Shown here: one piece after another, positions 1-7,680 of the stretch
Position numbering within the stretch: the first letter of the stretch is position 1
Layout of the letters: the number at the start of each line of letters is the position of its first letter
Assembly (NCBI GenBank): GCA_035259145.1
Contig: DATFWQ010000115.1
Span: 1 to 12,498, forward strand
DNA from: CF-161 sp035259145
GTDB taxonomy: Bacteria > Chloroflexota > Dormibacteria > Dormibacterales > Dormibacteraceae
DNA: 12,498 nt
Direction of reading: 5' to 3'
Made by a program: the position numbers and the translations under genes
The notes under the pieces: generated by a model
Databases searched by the model: none
What the model was told of the DNA's origin: nothing
What the model saw: only the letters and a program-made list of their open reading frames with translations

Positions 1-255
1 CTGCTCTGAGACTCCAGAGAACGCGGTCACCTGCGACGGGATCAAAATGCCCAGCACGTGACCGGCGATGGCCGCCAGGGCGCCGTAATGAAAGAGGTTG
101 CTGCCCCACGCCAGCCAGCCGCTCTCCAGAAGTTGGGTCGATCGGGCCGTCCATCCGAACTTGTCGTAGCGATATCGCCAGACGTGTCCGGCCGCGAACA
201 GCACGATCGCCGCGTAGGGCAAAACCACCCAGGCGAAGATGTCTCCGTACCTCAC
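1..255 (-). CDS. narI: Respiratory nitrate reductase gamma subunit NarI (N-terminal part, cut by window edge)
   Basis: NarI is the membrane cytochrome b subunit. It oxidises quinol and passes electrons through two haems b to NarH. Only the first 85 codons are present; the frame stays open to base 1. The visible protein begins VRYGDIFAWVVLPYAAIVLF, a first membrane helix, followed by the positively charged stretch HVWRYRYDKFGWTAR. A second helix carries NLFHYG (His56) and GHVLGI (His66). In E. coli NarI, His56 and His66 are haem ligands, and the numbering here is identical. The GTG start at 255-253 overlaps the narJ stop (GTGA), and no strong ribosome site precedes it, so translation probably depends on coupling to narJ. 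The other two haem-ligand histidines lie outside the window. Confidence 0.93.
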   Translation of the reverse strand, partial: MRYGDIFAWVVLPYAAIVLFAAGHVWRYRYDKFGWTARSTQLLESGWLAWGSNLFHYGALAAIAGHVLGILIPSQVTAFSGVSEQ

Positions 256-881
256 CGGCGACGTCCAGGAATCGGCATGACCTCAGGTGGTGCGAAGGGT
301 TCGAGTCCGACATCTTCTCGTGGCGGACCGTTCGCCGCGAGGTACCGCACCGCGGCGGCGTCGGCCACGCCGAGCCTGGGAAGTCCTGCACGCACAGCGT
401 CGGTCAGCTCTGCGTATGGGCTCAGCTCCTCCCTCAGGCGCCGATGCAGCAGCTCGAGCCCCGCCCGGTACTCGTGCAAGACCCACTCCCCACCTTCCCG
501 ATAGAGGGCGGCAAGCGCGAGAACCACGGGAAGGTAGTCGGGAAGCTCACCGTCTTCGAGGACAAAACCCGCGGCTCGGTACAGGCGCTTCAGCTTGAGG
601 AGCTCCTGCCCGCGCTTCCGGGTGTCGCCGTGCGAGAAGAACGTGAGATACAGGCTGGATCGCTTCTGCAGGTCGAAGGTTTCAACGTAGCGCTGCTGCA
701 GCTCGAGCGCGGGGGTGGCGCGAAAGTAATCGAAGAAGCGCTGGCTCAAGGCGGAGGCGCGTCCCGGCGGCAACTTCGATGCGGCCAACCCGATGTCTTC
801 TCGCGCGGCGACTATCTCATCGGATGGGTAGCTGAACAGCAGCGAGAGCAGCTCGTAGCGCCTTGCGGAATCTTGATCCAT
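252..881 (-). CDS. narJ: Nitrate reductase molybdenum cofactor assembly chaperone NarJ
   Basis: NarJ is a cytoplasmic, system-specific chaperone. It binds apo-NarG, allows Mo-bisMGD and FS0 insertion, and holds the enzyme back from the membrane until mature; it is not part of the final enzyme. The protein has 209 residues, against 236 in E. coli, and shows the all-helical family pattern: RRYELLSLLFSYP near residues 7-19, YVETFDLQKRSSLYL at 65-79, HGDTRKRGQELLKL at 84-97 and GELPDYLPVVLAL at 111-123. The C-terminus is rich in Pro and Arg and poorly conserved. The ATG (881-879) shares one base with the narH stop (TGATG), and a GGGAGG site sits at 885-890 inside narH. Its stop overlaps the narI GTG. 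Position between narH and narI is the standard order. Confidence 0.95.
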   Translation of the reverse strand: MDQDSARRYELLSLLFSYPSDEIVAAREDIGLAASKLPPGRASALSQRFFDYFRATPALELQQRYVETFDLQKRSSLYLTFFSHGDTRKRGQELLKLKRLYRAAGFVLEDGELPDYLPVVLALAALYREGGEWVLHEYRAGLELLHRRLREELSPYAELTDAVRAGLPRLGVADAAAVRYLAANGPPREDVGLEPFAPPEVMPIPGRRR

Positions 882-2398
882 CAGCCTCCCTCGGTTTCGG
901 AGCGGCGCTTGTCCACCGGCCGGAGGACCATAAAGTTCTCGTTACGCGGCCGCACCGAATGATCGACACTGCACGAGGTCGGCATCTCGGAGAGCTGCCT
1001 CGCCAGCTCGGTGTGCGCCTGCGGAATGACGTAGCGGTCCTCGTACTTGGCGATCGCGAGCAGGCGATACATGTCTTCCAGCTGCTTCGGCTCCATACCC
1101 ACCGCAAGGGCAACCCCCTCGTCTTCGACCCTAAGCACTTCGCGCTTGCGCATGTACGCGCGCATCGCGGCGAGGCGTCTGAGCACGTCCCGCACGACAT
1201 CGGCGTCCCCCGCTGACAGGAGATTGGCCAGATAGGAGAGCGGGATCCGCATCAGGTCGATCGCAGGGAAGACTTCGTCGGGATCGGCCTCGTAGCCGTC
1301 ACCCTCGAGCAGGCTTATCACCGGTGAGAGGGGCGGCACGTACCAGACCATGGGCAGTGTCCGGTATTCGGGATGGAGAGGCAGGGCGACGCGATAGCGC
1401 ATCGCGAGCGCGAACACGGGCGAACGCGTGGCGGCGGCGATCCAGTCCTCTGGAATGCCATCGGTGCGGGCCCGGGCCTGGACCGCGGGGTCAGCCGGGT
1501 CAAGGAACACCCCGCGCTGCGCGTCGAGCAGGTCCCTGGGCTCCTTGACCGAGGCCGCGGCCAGCACCCTGTCGGAGTCGTAAAGGATCAGGCCCAGATA
1601 CCGGACACGCCCGACGCAGGTCTCGGAGCAGATGGTCGGCAGCCCGGCCTCGATACGCGGATAGCAGAGCGTGCACTTTTCCGCCTTGCCCGTGCGATGG
1701 TTGAAGTAGACCTTCTTGTAGGGGCAGCCACTGACGCAGAATCGCCAGCCCCTGCACTTGTCCTGGTCGACCAGTACGATGCCGTCCTCTTCCCGCTTGT
1801 ACATGGCGCCCGACGGGCACGAGGCGACGCACGACGGGTTCAGACAGTGCTCGCAGATGCGCGGCAGATAGAACATGAACGCCCTCTCGTAGGCGAGCTT
1901 GACCTGTTCCTCGATGCCCTTGAGCAGCGGATCGCGAGGTGCGCTCTCGGGGGCTCCGGCCAGATCGTCGTCCCAGTTCGGCCCCCAACCGACGCTCATC
2001 TCTCTGCCTGTGAGCTGCGAGTGCGGCCTCGCCACCGGGTCGTGCTTCGACAGCGGCGCGTCGATCAGAGTCTGGTAGTCGTAGGTCCACGGCTCGTAGT
2101 AGTCATCGATGGTGGGCAGGTCTGGATTCCAGAAGATGCTGAGCAGCTTGCGCAGCCGTCCCCCACCCTTGAGTCGGAGGCGGCCCCGACGATCGAGCTC
2201 CCAGCCGCCGCGCCACTGGTCGTTGTCCTCCCAGCGGCGTGGGTATCCAAGTCCAGGTTTGGTCTCGACGTTGTTGAACCACACGTACTCGGTCCCCGGC
2301 CGGTTCGTCCACACCTGCTTGCAGGTGACACTGCAGGTGTGGCAGCCGATGCACTTGTCGAGGCTCATTACCATGCCGACCTGGGCCCGGACGGGCAT
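881..2398 (-). CDS. narH: Respiratory nitrate reductase beta subunit NarH (Fe-S)
   Basis: NarH carries electrons from the NarI haems to NarG through three [4Fe-4S] clusters and one [3Fe-4S] cluster, on the cytoplasmic face of the membrane. The protein has 505 residues (512 in E. coli). The first cysteine group is CIGCHTCSVTC at residues 16-26. Later groups are CEHCLNPSCVASCP, then CRGWRFCVSGCP, then CTLCYPRIEAG and CSETC. In CRGWRFC a Trp replaces the cysteine expected in a four-Cys ferredoxin motif; this is the family hallmark of the [3Fe-4S] centre. The stretch LPLHPEYRTLPMVWYVPPLSP is the usual conserved core of the second half. The start is well supported: a strong AAGGAGGT site at 2408-2415 precedes the ATG, which overlaps the narG stop by one base (TGATG). 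No key residue appears missing. Confidence 0.97.
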   Translation of the reverse strand: MPVRAQVGMVMSLDKCIGCHTCSVTCKQVWTNRPGTEYVWFNNVETKPGLGYPRRWEDNDQWRGGWELDRRGRLRLKGGGRLRKLLSIFWNPDLPTIDDYYEPWTYDYQTLIDAPLSKHDPVARPHSQLTGREMSVGWGPNWDDDLAGAPESAPRDPLLKGIEEQVKLAYERAFMFYLPRICEHCLNPSCVASCPSGAMYKREEDGIVLVDQDKCRGWRFCVSGCPYKKVYFNHRTGKAEKCTLCYPRIEAGLPTICSETCVGRVRYLGLILYDSDRVLAAASVKEPRDLLDAQRGVFLDPADPAVQARARTDGIPEDWIAAATRSPVFALAMRYRVALPLHPEYRTLPMVWYVPPLSPVISLLEGDGYEADPDEVFPAIDLMRIPLSYLANLLSAGDADVVRDVLRRLAAMRAYMRKREVLRVEDEGVALAVGMEPKQLEDMYRLLAIAKYEDRYVIPQAHTELARQLSEMPTSCSVDHSVRPRNENFMVLRPVDKRRSETEGG

Positions 2399-5300
2399 CA
2401 GAACTCGACCTCCTTCAGCCGCTTCCGAATCACGGTCAGCTCGTCGCGTTGCGACCCGGTCGGACCGTAGTAGTTGAAGGCGTAGGAGAGCTGCGCGTAG
2501 CCGCCGATCAGGTGCGTCGGCTTCCAGATGATCCGCGTCAGCGAGTTGTCCATGCCGCCTCGGTTGCCGTGCATCTCGGTCAGGGGCACGTTCACGTGGC
2601 GGTCCTTCGCGTGGTACATCAGGCAGGTCCCGTTCGGTAGACGGTGCGTGACTACGGCCCGGCAGGCGATGACGCCGTTACGGTTGAAGGCCTCGATCCA
2701 GTCGTTGTCCCTGACTCCGACTGCCTTTGCGTCCTCGACCGAAAGCCAGATCACCGGGCCGCCGCGGAAGAGAGTCAGCATGTGGAGGTTGTCCTGGTAT
2801 TCGGAGTGGATCGACCACTTCGAGTGCGGGGTCAGGTATCGGAGCGTCACCTCGACCCGGCCCTCTTCGCCGGTGGTCTGATCGCCGTAGTGGCGGCGGT
2901 AGTCGAGGGGAGGCCGGTACAGCGCGAGGCCTTCGCCGAACTCGCGCATCCACTCGTGGTCCAGGTAGAAATGCTGGCGGCCCGAGAGCGTGTGCCAGGG
3001 CTTTCCAGTTTCGACGTTCATCGTGAACGGCGAGTACCGACGACCGTGCGCCTCGATGCCCGACCACTCGGGCGAGGTGATGACGGTGCGCGGCTGGGTC
3101 TGTGTGTCCTTGAAGGTGATCCGGTCGCCTGCGCGCGAGCTGGCCAGCTGGACGAGACTCAGGCCCGTCGTTCTTTCCAACGCGTGGAAGCCCTCGACTG
3201 CGATTCTTCCGTTGGTGGTCCCCGACAGCGCGAGGATCGCTTCCGCGACGTGTTCCGCGCGGTCCAGCCGCGGCCGTCCGTCGGCCACTCCGCCTCGGAC
3301 TCGTCCGTTGTTGGCCGCCAGGTGGTCGAGCTCTTCGAGAGGCTTCCAGCTCGCACCTTTGACCTGGTTTCCCAGCTCGTCCAGCAGCGGCCCGATGGCG
3401 TGCATCTTCTCGCCCACTGCGCCGAAGTCGCGCTCAACCAGGATCAGCTTCGGCATCGTCTCGCCGGGCACGGGCTCGCACTCGCCGCGTTTCCAGTCGA
3501 GCACCTTCCCCATCGGCTGCGCGACCTCGTCCACGGTGTCGTGCTGGAGAGGGGCCGCGATGAGGTCGCGGCGGACGCCGAGATGCGTGCGCGCCAGCTC
3601 GGAGAACCTGTCCGCGATCAACGAGAATGCATCCCAGTCCGTCTTCGCCTCCCACGGCGGCGGAATCGCCTGGTTGAAGGCGTGCACGAACGGGTGCATG
3701 TCGGTCGACGACAGGTCGTACTTCTCGTACCAGGTGGCGGCCGGCAGGACGATGTCAGAGAAGAGCGCGCTCGAGGTCATCCGGAAGTCGATCGTGGTGA
3801 GCAGATCGAGCTTTCCGGTTGGCGCCTGTTCGCGCCAAACCACCTCTTCCGGGCGGATTGATTCTGGGCTTTCCCGCGCCCGAACCGCGGGATCGGTTGT
3901 GCCGAGAAGGTGCTTGAGAAAGTATTCGTGTCCCTTGCCCGAGGAGCCGAGGAGGTTGGCGCGCCAGATGGTCAGGACGCGCGTGAAGTTCTGCGGAGCG
4001 TCTGGATCCTCGGCGGCGAAACGGAGGCCTCCGGACCTCAGTTCCCGAACCACGAATTCCCTGGGATCGCCCTCCCCCTGGGTGGCCTCCTCAGCCAGGT
4101 CGAGGGGATTGCGGTCAAAGCTCGGAAACGAGGGCGTCCAGCCCAGGCGAGCCGCGAGCGCGTAGCAGTCGGCCAGCTGCCTGCCCTGGAACCGACCCTC
4201 GCCAACGGGTGACGCCAGCTCTTCGACGCCGAACGCTTCGTACCTCCACTGGTCGCTGGCGAGATAGAAGAAAGGTGTGGTCGCCTGCTGGCGGGGTGGC
4301 CGCAGCCAATCAAGTGCGAAGGCCATCGACTGCCAGCCGGTGAGCGGCCGCACCTTTTCCTGGCCCACGTAGTGGGCCCATCCGCCCCCGTTGACTCCCT
4401 GACACCCGCAGAGCAGGAGCAGGTTGAGAAAGCTGCGATAGATCAGGTCCGAGTGGTACCAGTGGTTGGTGCCGGCGCCCATGCAGATCATCGAGCGCCC
4501 GCTGGTCAGCTCCGCGTTGCGGGCGAACTCGCGTGCAATCTGCGCGGCCAGGTGCCCCTCGACCGACGTAATCGGCTCCTGCCACGCAGGGGTGAAAGGC
4601 CTGGGGTCTTCATAGTCGCGGGGCCAATCGCCGGGCAGACCGTCGCGGGGGACGCCGTAATGGGCGAGAAGAAGATCGAACACGGTTGTGACGGGGCGGC
4701 CCCCGATTTCGGCGGCCGGCACACCGCGCCTGACTGTGGACCCACCTTCGGTCGGGCCGGTGTCGAAACGAGGCAGCTCCACCGTGACCGGTTTCGAGTC
4801 GCGCCCTTCCAGGCTCAGTGCCGGAACCACGCCTCCCAGGTCGAGGTTCCAGCGCCCGAGCTCCTCCTGATAGCGGTGACCGACGGCGCCGTTGGGGACT
4901 ATCGGCTTCCCCGTCGCTTCGTCGATGACCACGCACTTCCAGTCACCCTTGTCGATCGCGGGATCGATGTCCGATGCGCGCAGGAATCGATCCGGCGCGA
5001 ACGCGTTGCCGCGCTTACGCAGTGTGACCAGAAGCGGGAGGTCGGTGAACCGGCGGGCGTAGTCCTGGAAGTACGGGACCTGGCGGTCGACGTAGAACTC
5101 CTTGAGGATGACGTGGCCCATGGCCATCGCCAGAGCCCCATCCGTGCCCGGCTGCGCCGGCAGCCAGTTGTCGGCGAACTTGGTGTGGTCTGAATAATCC
5201 GGTGAGACGACCACCACCTTCTGGCCGCGATACCTGGCCTCGGTCATGAAATGCGCATCCGGCGTGCGAGTGATCGGCAGGTTGGTGCCCCAGATGATCA

Positions 5301-6123
5301 GGTAGGACGCGTTCCACCAGTCTCCCGACTCGGGAACGTCGGTCTGATCACCAAAAGTCTGAGGCGAAGCGGGCGGAAGGTCGGCGTACCAGTCGTAGAA
5401 GCTCAGGATCACACCGCCGATGAGGGAAAGGAATCGCGTGCCGGCGGTGTATGAAACCATCGACATGGCCGGTATCGGCGAGAAGCCGGCGACCCGATCC
5501 GGCCCGTACCGCTTGATCGTGGACACATGCGCGGCTGCGATCATTTCCACTGCGTCTTCCCAGCTCGCGCGTACAAAGCCGCCCTTTCCCCGCTGGGCCT
5601 TGTACGTGCGCGAGCGGACGGGATCGTCGACGATTGCCTGCCAGGCCAGCACGGGGTCGCCGGTGCGCTGCCGCTCGGACCTGTACATCTCGAGCAGGCT
5701 GCCGCGGACGTACGGGTGCTTCACGCGGAGCGGCGAGTAGATGTACCAGGAGAACGAAGCACCGCGCGGACAGCCTCGCGGCTCGTAATCGGGCATGTCA
5801 GGGCCGGTCGAGGGGTAGTCGACCGCCTGCGTCTCCCAGGTGATCAGCCCGTCCTTGACGTATACGTTCCACGAGCAGGACCCCGTGCAGTTGACCCCGT
5901 GCGTGGACCGGACGACTTTGTCGTGCTGCCACCTGTCGCGGTACAGGGACTCCCAGTCACGGTTCCTGGCCACGAGCTGACTCCAACCCTCGGTGGAAAC
6001 CGGCCCTCGTCTGAAGAACCGATGAGCGCCGAGCAACGGGTTCGCCGCGCGCGCAGCATGCTCGCCCGGTTCAGCGCGGTGAGCGGAGTGCTCAACCTGC
6101 TGGGCATCTCGCATTTCTCGCAT
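2398..6123 (-). CDS. narG: Respiratory nitrate reductase alpha subunit NarG (Mo-bisMGD catalytic subunit)
   Basis: NarG reduces nitrate to nitrite in the cytoplasm, using electrons from NarH, during anaerobic respiration. From the chosen ATG it has 1241 residues (E. coli 1247). The FS0 cluster site is HGVNCTGSC (His75, Cys79, Cys83) plus Cys118 in EPRGCPRG; the histidine ligand is diagnostic of the NarG type. SFYDWYADLPPASPQ contains Asp248, which aligns with E. coli Asp222, the molybdenum ligand. Other conserved blocks are GPDRVAGFSPIPAMSMVSY, TRTPDAHF and PNGTCLMYH. The N-terminus has FFRR but no convincing cleavable Tat signal, as expected for this cytoplasm-facing subunit. The frame is also open to an ATG at 6189, giving 22 more residues, but those look non-conserved and lack a ribosome site. 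A further ATG at 6114 is also possible (AGGA eight bases upstream). First gene of narGHJI. Confidence 0.96.
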   Translation of the reverse strand: MREMRDAQQVEHSAHRAEPGEHAARAANPLLGAHRFFRRGPVSTEGWSQLVARNRDWESLYRDRWQHDKVVRSTHGVNCTGSCSWNVYVKDGLITWETQAVDYPSTGPDMPDYEPRGCPRGASFSWYIYSPLRVKHPYVRGSLLEMYRSERQRTGDPVLAWQAIVDDPVRSRTYKAQRGKGGFVRASWEDAVEMIAAAHVSTIKRYGPDRVAGFSPIPAMSMVSYTAGTRFLSLIGGVILSFYDWYADLPPASPQTFGDQTDVPESGDWWNASYLIIWGTNLPITRTPDAHFMTEARYRGQKVVVVSPDYSDHTKFADNWLPAQPGTDGALAMAMGHVILKEFYVDRQVPYFQDYARRFTDLPLLVTLRKRGNAFAPDRFLRASDIDPAIDKGDWKCVVIDEATGKPIVPNGAVGHRYQEELGRWNLDLGGVVPALSLEGRDSKPVTVELPRFDTGPTEGGSTVRRGVPAAEIGGRPVTTVFDLLLAHYGVPRDGLPGDWPRDYEDPRPFTPAWQEPITSVEGHLAAQIAREFARNAELTSGRSMICMGAGTNHWYHSDLIYRSFLNLLLLCGCQGVNGGGWAHYVGQEKVRPLTGWQSMAFALDWLRPPRQQATTPFFYLASDQWRYEAFGVEELASPVGEGRFQGRQLADCYALAARLGWTPSFPSFDRNPLDLAEEATQGEGDPREFVVRELRSGGLRFAAEDPDAPQNFTRVLTIWRANLLGSSGKGHEYFLKHLLGTTDPAVRARESPESIRPEEVVWREQAPTGKLDLLTTIDFRMTSSALFSDIVLPAATWYEKYDLSSTDMHPFVHAFNQAIPPPWEAKTDWDAFSLIADRFSELARTHLGVRRDLIAAPLQHDTVDEVAQPMGKVLDWKRGECEPVPGETMPKLILVERDFGAVGEKMHAIGPLLDELGNQVKGASWKPLEELDHLAANNGRVRGGVADGRPRLDRAEHVAEAILALSGTTNGRIAVEGFHALERTTGLSLVQLASSRAGDRITFKDTQTQPRTVITSPEWSGIEAHGRRYSPFTMNVETGKPWHTLSGRQHFYLDHEWMREFGEGLALYRPPLDYRRHYGDQTTGEEGRVEVTLRYLTPHSKWSIHSEYQDNLHMLTLFRGGPVIWLSVEDAKAVGVRDNDWIEAFNRNGVIACRAVVTHRLPNGTCLMYHAKDRHVNVPLTEMHGNRGGMDNSLTRIIWKPTHLIGGYAQLSYAFNYYGPTGSQRDELTVIRKRLKEVEF
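2408..2415 (-). promoter_or_regulatory. Strong ribosome binding site for narH
   Basis: The minus strand reads AAGGAGGT nine bases before the narH ATG, inside the last codons of narG. It is a near-perfect anti-16S match. It fixes the narH start and suggests NarH can be translated by fresh initiation as well as by coupling to narG. Confidence 0.85.
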
Positions 6124-6205
6124 CCTAGTTGTCCCCGGAGGCGAGCCGTCATGGCCGATCGTCCCCCGATCGTCGGGACCTACCCCCATATGGGCATAAG
6201 CATTG
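6124..6205. promoter_or_regulatory. nar operon leader with tandem repeat and palindrome
   Basis: This is the divergent region between narG (leftward) and the ArsR gene (rightward). It holds two copies of CCGATCGTC, at 6155-6163 and 6166-6174, spaced 11 bases apart (about one helical turn). It also holds the perfect palindrome CCCATATGGG at 6185-6194. I see no FNR/ANR-type site (TTGAT-N4-ATCAA) and no confident leftward -35/-10 pair. The leftward promoter must be here or within the start of the ArsR gene, but I cannot place it. Confidence 0.4.
6155..6174. repeat. Tandem 9-bp direct repeat CCGATCGTC
   Basis: Two identical copies of CCGATCGTC start at 6155 and 6166, with a CC spacer. Each contains the palindrome CGATCG. 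The 11-base period would place two bound proteins on the same face of the helix, which suits an activator or response-regulator site upstream of narG. That role is inferred from layout only. Confidence 0.55.
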
Positions 6206-6235
6206 TTGACGCGAAATATCTCGCGCGAGTAATAT
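6206..6235 (+). promoter_or_regulatory. Sigma70-type promoter of the ArsR-VOC-SRPBCC cassette
   Basis: TTGACG at 6206-6211 is a good -35 element and TAATAT at 6230-6235 a good -10 element, separated by 18 bases. Transcription would start near 6241-6243. The upstream candidate ATG at 6234 lies inside the -10 element, so it cannot be in this transcript. The ATG at 6243 would sit at or next to the mRNA 5' end, giving a leaderless message, a common mode in GC-rich bacteria. Confidence 0.6.
6220..6229. promoter_or_regulatory. Putative repressor operator, palindrome CTCGCGCGAG
   Basis: A perfect 10-bp palindrome fills the part of the spacer directly upstream of the -10 element. It is flanked by ATAT at 6216-6219 and ATAT at 6232-6235, the latter offset by two bases. 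A dimeric winged-helix repressor bound here would block RNA polymerase. ArsR-family proteins commonly bind such sites over their own promoters, so autoregulation by the adjacent gene is the simple reading. Confidence 0.5.
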
Positions 6236-6242
6236 GTCGTCC

Positions 6243-6617
6243 ATGGCGGTCACGGTCTTCCAGGTCCTGGCGGACCCCACCCGATACCGGCTTATAGAAG
6301 CCCTGCGGGCGGGCGAGCTCTCGGTCGGTGAGCTCGTCGACATGGTGGACATCGGCCAGCCCGGCGTCTCCCGCCAGCTCGCCATCCTCCAGGACGCCAG
6401 CTTCGTCAGCGTCCGTCCAGAGGGAAGGCGGCGGCTCTATTCACTGCGACCGGAGCCGTTCAGGGAGCTGGACGCGTGGACGGAGTCGTATCGCCAGATC
6501 TGGGAGGAGCGGTTGGACCGGTTCGGCGCGGAGCTGGACCGGCGGCAAAGAGCTCGCCGGAAGGCCGGCGGGCAGCGCAACAAGGGCGCAAGCCCGAATG
6601 GAGGAAAACGTCAATGA
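6243..6617 (+). CDS. ArsR-family winged-helix transcriptional regulator (non-metal type)
   Basis: A 124-residue DNA-binding protein, probably a dimeric repressor. It opens with VFQVLADPTRYRLIEAL (residues 5-21), the ArsR signature. The helix-turn-helix follows at about 27-50, with QPGVSRQLAIL as recognition helix and VRPEGRRRLYSL (58-69) as the wing. The C-terminus is a charged, Arg/Lys-rich tail. There is no cysteine, so the classical ELCVCDL metal site is absent and a metal sensor is unlikely. ArsR proteins of this type are often encoded beside AHSA1/SRPBCC and VOC genes, as here. The start at 6243 is preferred over the ATG at 6234 because the latter lies inside the promoter -10. The stop overlaps the next gene by an ATGA junction. 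The natural ligand is unknown. Confidence 0.87.
   Translation: MAVTVFQVLADPTRYRLIEALRAGELSVGELVDMVDIGQPGVSRQLAILQDASFVSVRPEGRRRLYSLRPEPFRELDAWTESYRQIWEERLDRFGAELDRRQRARRKAGGQRNKGASPNGGKRQ
6600..6604 (+). promoter_or_regulatory. Ribosome binding site GGAGG for the VOC gene
   Basis: GGAGG, followed by AAAA, lies nine bases before the ATG at 6614, within the last codons of the ArsR gene. It selects this start over the in-frame upstream ATG at 6476, which lies well inside the ArsR gene. Confidence 0.75.
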
Positions 6618-7111
6618 CGATCCGATCGATCAGGCCCTGCCTTACTTTCGCCGAGCGTGCCGAGGAGGCCATCGACTTCTACGTCTCGCTCTTTGAGAAC
6701 TCACGTGTGATCGACAAGGTCCGAAGTGAGGGTGGCCCGGTGCCGAAGGGACAGCTGCTCCATGCCACCTTCGTGCTCGACGGCCAGGAGTACACCGCCA
6801 TCGATGGGGGGCCGAGCTTCAACTTCACCGACGGCTTCTCGCTGGTCGCCAGCTGCGAGACGCAGGCGGAGATCGACCGGCTCTGGGAGGCCCTGACCTC
6901 GGCAGGCGGCGAGCCGGGACGTTGCGGCTGGCTGAAGGACCGCTTCGGCGTCTCCTGGCAGGTCATCCCGATCCAGCTCGGGGAGCTGCTGACCAACCAC
7001 GAGGGAGGCGACACCCAGGCCGCGATGGAGGCCATGCTGAAGATGAACAAGCTCGACATCGCGGCGCTCGAGCGGGCGTACCGGGGAACCCCGGCTGGTG
7101 CGGGGCGATGA
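6614..7111 (+). CDS. VOC-family protein, PhnB-like (3-demethylubiquinone methyltransferase-like fold)
   Basis: A 165-residue cytoplasmic protein of the glyoxalase/bleomycin-resistance/dioxygenase (VOC) fold, PhnB-like subgroup. The opening MTIRSIRPCLTFAERAEEAI and the block FYVSLFENSRV (residues 22-32) are typical. Further family blocks are HATFVLDGQEYTAIDGG (50-66), FSLVASCETQAEIDRLWEAL (75-94) and GWLKDRFGVSWQVIP (105-119). The subgroup is widely annotated as a methyltransferase on weak grounds; its reaction is generally unknown, and I would not assign a substrate. The tail from about 120 (LLTNHEGGDTQAAMEAMLKM) is the usual C-terminal helix region. ATGA overlaps at both ends tie it to the ArsR gene upstream and the SRPBCC gene downstream, so the three should be co-transcribed and co-regulated. 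Confidence 0.87.
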   Translation: MTIRSIRPCLTFAERAEEAIDFYVSLFENSRVIDKVRSEGGPVPKGQLLHATFVLDGQEYTAIDGGPSFNFTDGFSLVASCETQAEIDRLWEALTSAGGEPGRCGWLKDRFGVSWQVIPIQLGELLTNHEGGDTQAAMEAMLKMNKLDIAALERAYRGTPAGAGR

Positions 7112-7596
7112 GACGGCAGGCCGGCCAGCGCCGGCTGATCACGCTCGAGCGCACCTACCGGGCCACCGTGGAGGAGGTCTGGGAGCTGTGGACGACCAAA
7201 GAAGGGATCGATTCCTGGTGGGGCCCGGACGGGTTCCGCGTCGAGGTCCAGGCGATCGATCTCCGCCCGGGGGGCGAGATGACCTACACCATGAGCGCCG
7301 TGGGCCCCGACCAGGTCCGCTTCCTGGAGGAGGCCGGGATGGCGCTCAGGCAGGAGCTTCATCTCACCTTTACCGAGGTCGTCCCCCGGCGGCGCCTGGC
7401 CTACCTGCACCGGGTGGACTTCATGCCAGGGGTCGAGCCGTACGACGTCGCCCACATTGTTGAGCTGGAGGCCGCCGAGGACGGTGTGCGGATGCGGCTC
7501 ACCCTGGAGGCGATGCACGACGATAGGAGCACCCAGCTCGCGGTCGCCGGCTGGGAGAACGAGCTGGGCAAGCTGGAGCGGGCCCTGGCCGCCTGA
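7108..7596 (+). CDS. SRPBCC-domain protein, AHSA1 type
   Basis: A 162-residue protein with the helix-grip SRPBCC fold, AHSA1-like (activator of Hsp90 ATPase homologue) branch. The family opening is seen as LERTYRATVEEVWELWTTKEGIDSWWGPDGF at about residues 12-42, followed by DLRPGGEMTYTMSA. The end shows the usual TLEAMHDD...GWENELGKLERALA helix. Bacterial members bind small hydrophobic molecules or have unknown function; a real Hsp90 role is not implied. The ATG at 7108 overlaps the VOC stop by four bases, which selects it over the longer open frame starting at 6922. It is the last gene of the ArsR cassette; 84 bases separate it from the next gene. Confidence 0.87.
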   Translation: MRRQAGQRRLITLERTYRATVEEVWELWTTKEGIDSWWGPDGFRVEVQAIDLRPGGEMTYTMSAVGPDQVRFLEEAGMALRQELHLTFTEVVPRRRLAYLHRVDFMPGVEPYDVAHIVELEAAEDGVRMRLTLEAMHDDRSTQLAVAGWENELGKLERALAA

Positions 7597-7680
7597 GCCA
7601 GACACGAGCGACTGCGGTGAACTGGTACAACCTGCCGCGATTCCAGGCTGGAAACCCAATTTAGGAGTCAGGAACGCAAG

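Noticed and set aside
1373..3861. Long plus-strand open frames (365 and 405 codons) opposite narH and narG
   Set aside because: They are antisense shadows from GC-rich codon bias. They lack recognisable domains, while the opposite strand carries unambiguous NarH and NarG motifs across the same bases.
6124..6189. N-terminal extension of NarG from the ATG at 6189
   Set aside because: The 22 extra residues look non-conserved, no ribosome site precedes this ATG, and the codon lies within the CCCATATGGG palindrome. The 6123 start fits the family length better, though it is not proven.
6201..6220. Possible FNR-type site around TTGACGCGAAATAT
   Set aside because: Only one half-site resembles TTGAT; the ATCAA partner is absent at the right spacing, and TTGACG is better read as the -35 element.
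6679..7659. Minus-strand frame of 326 codons opposite the VOC and AHSA1 genes
   Set aside because: It has no domain signal and low-complexity composition, and it lies fully under two well-supported coupled genes.
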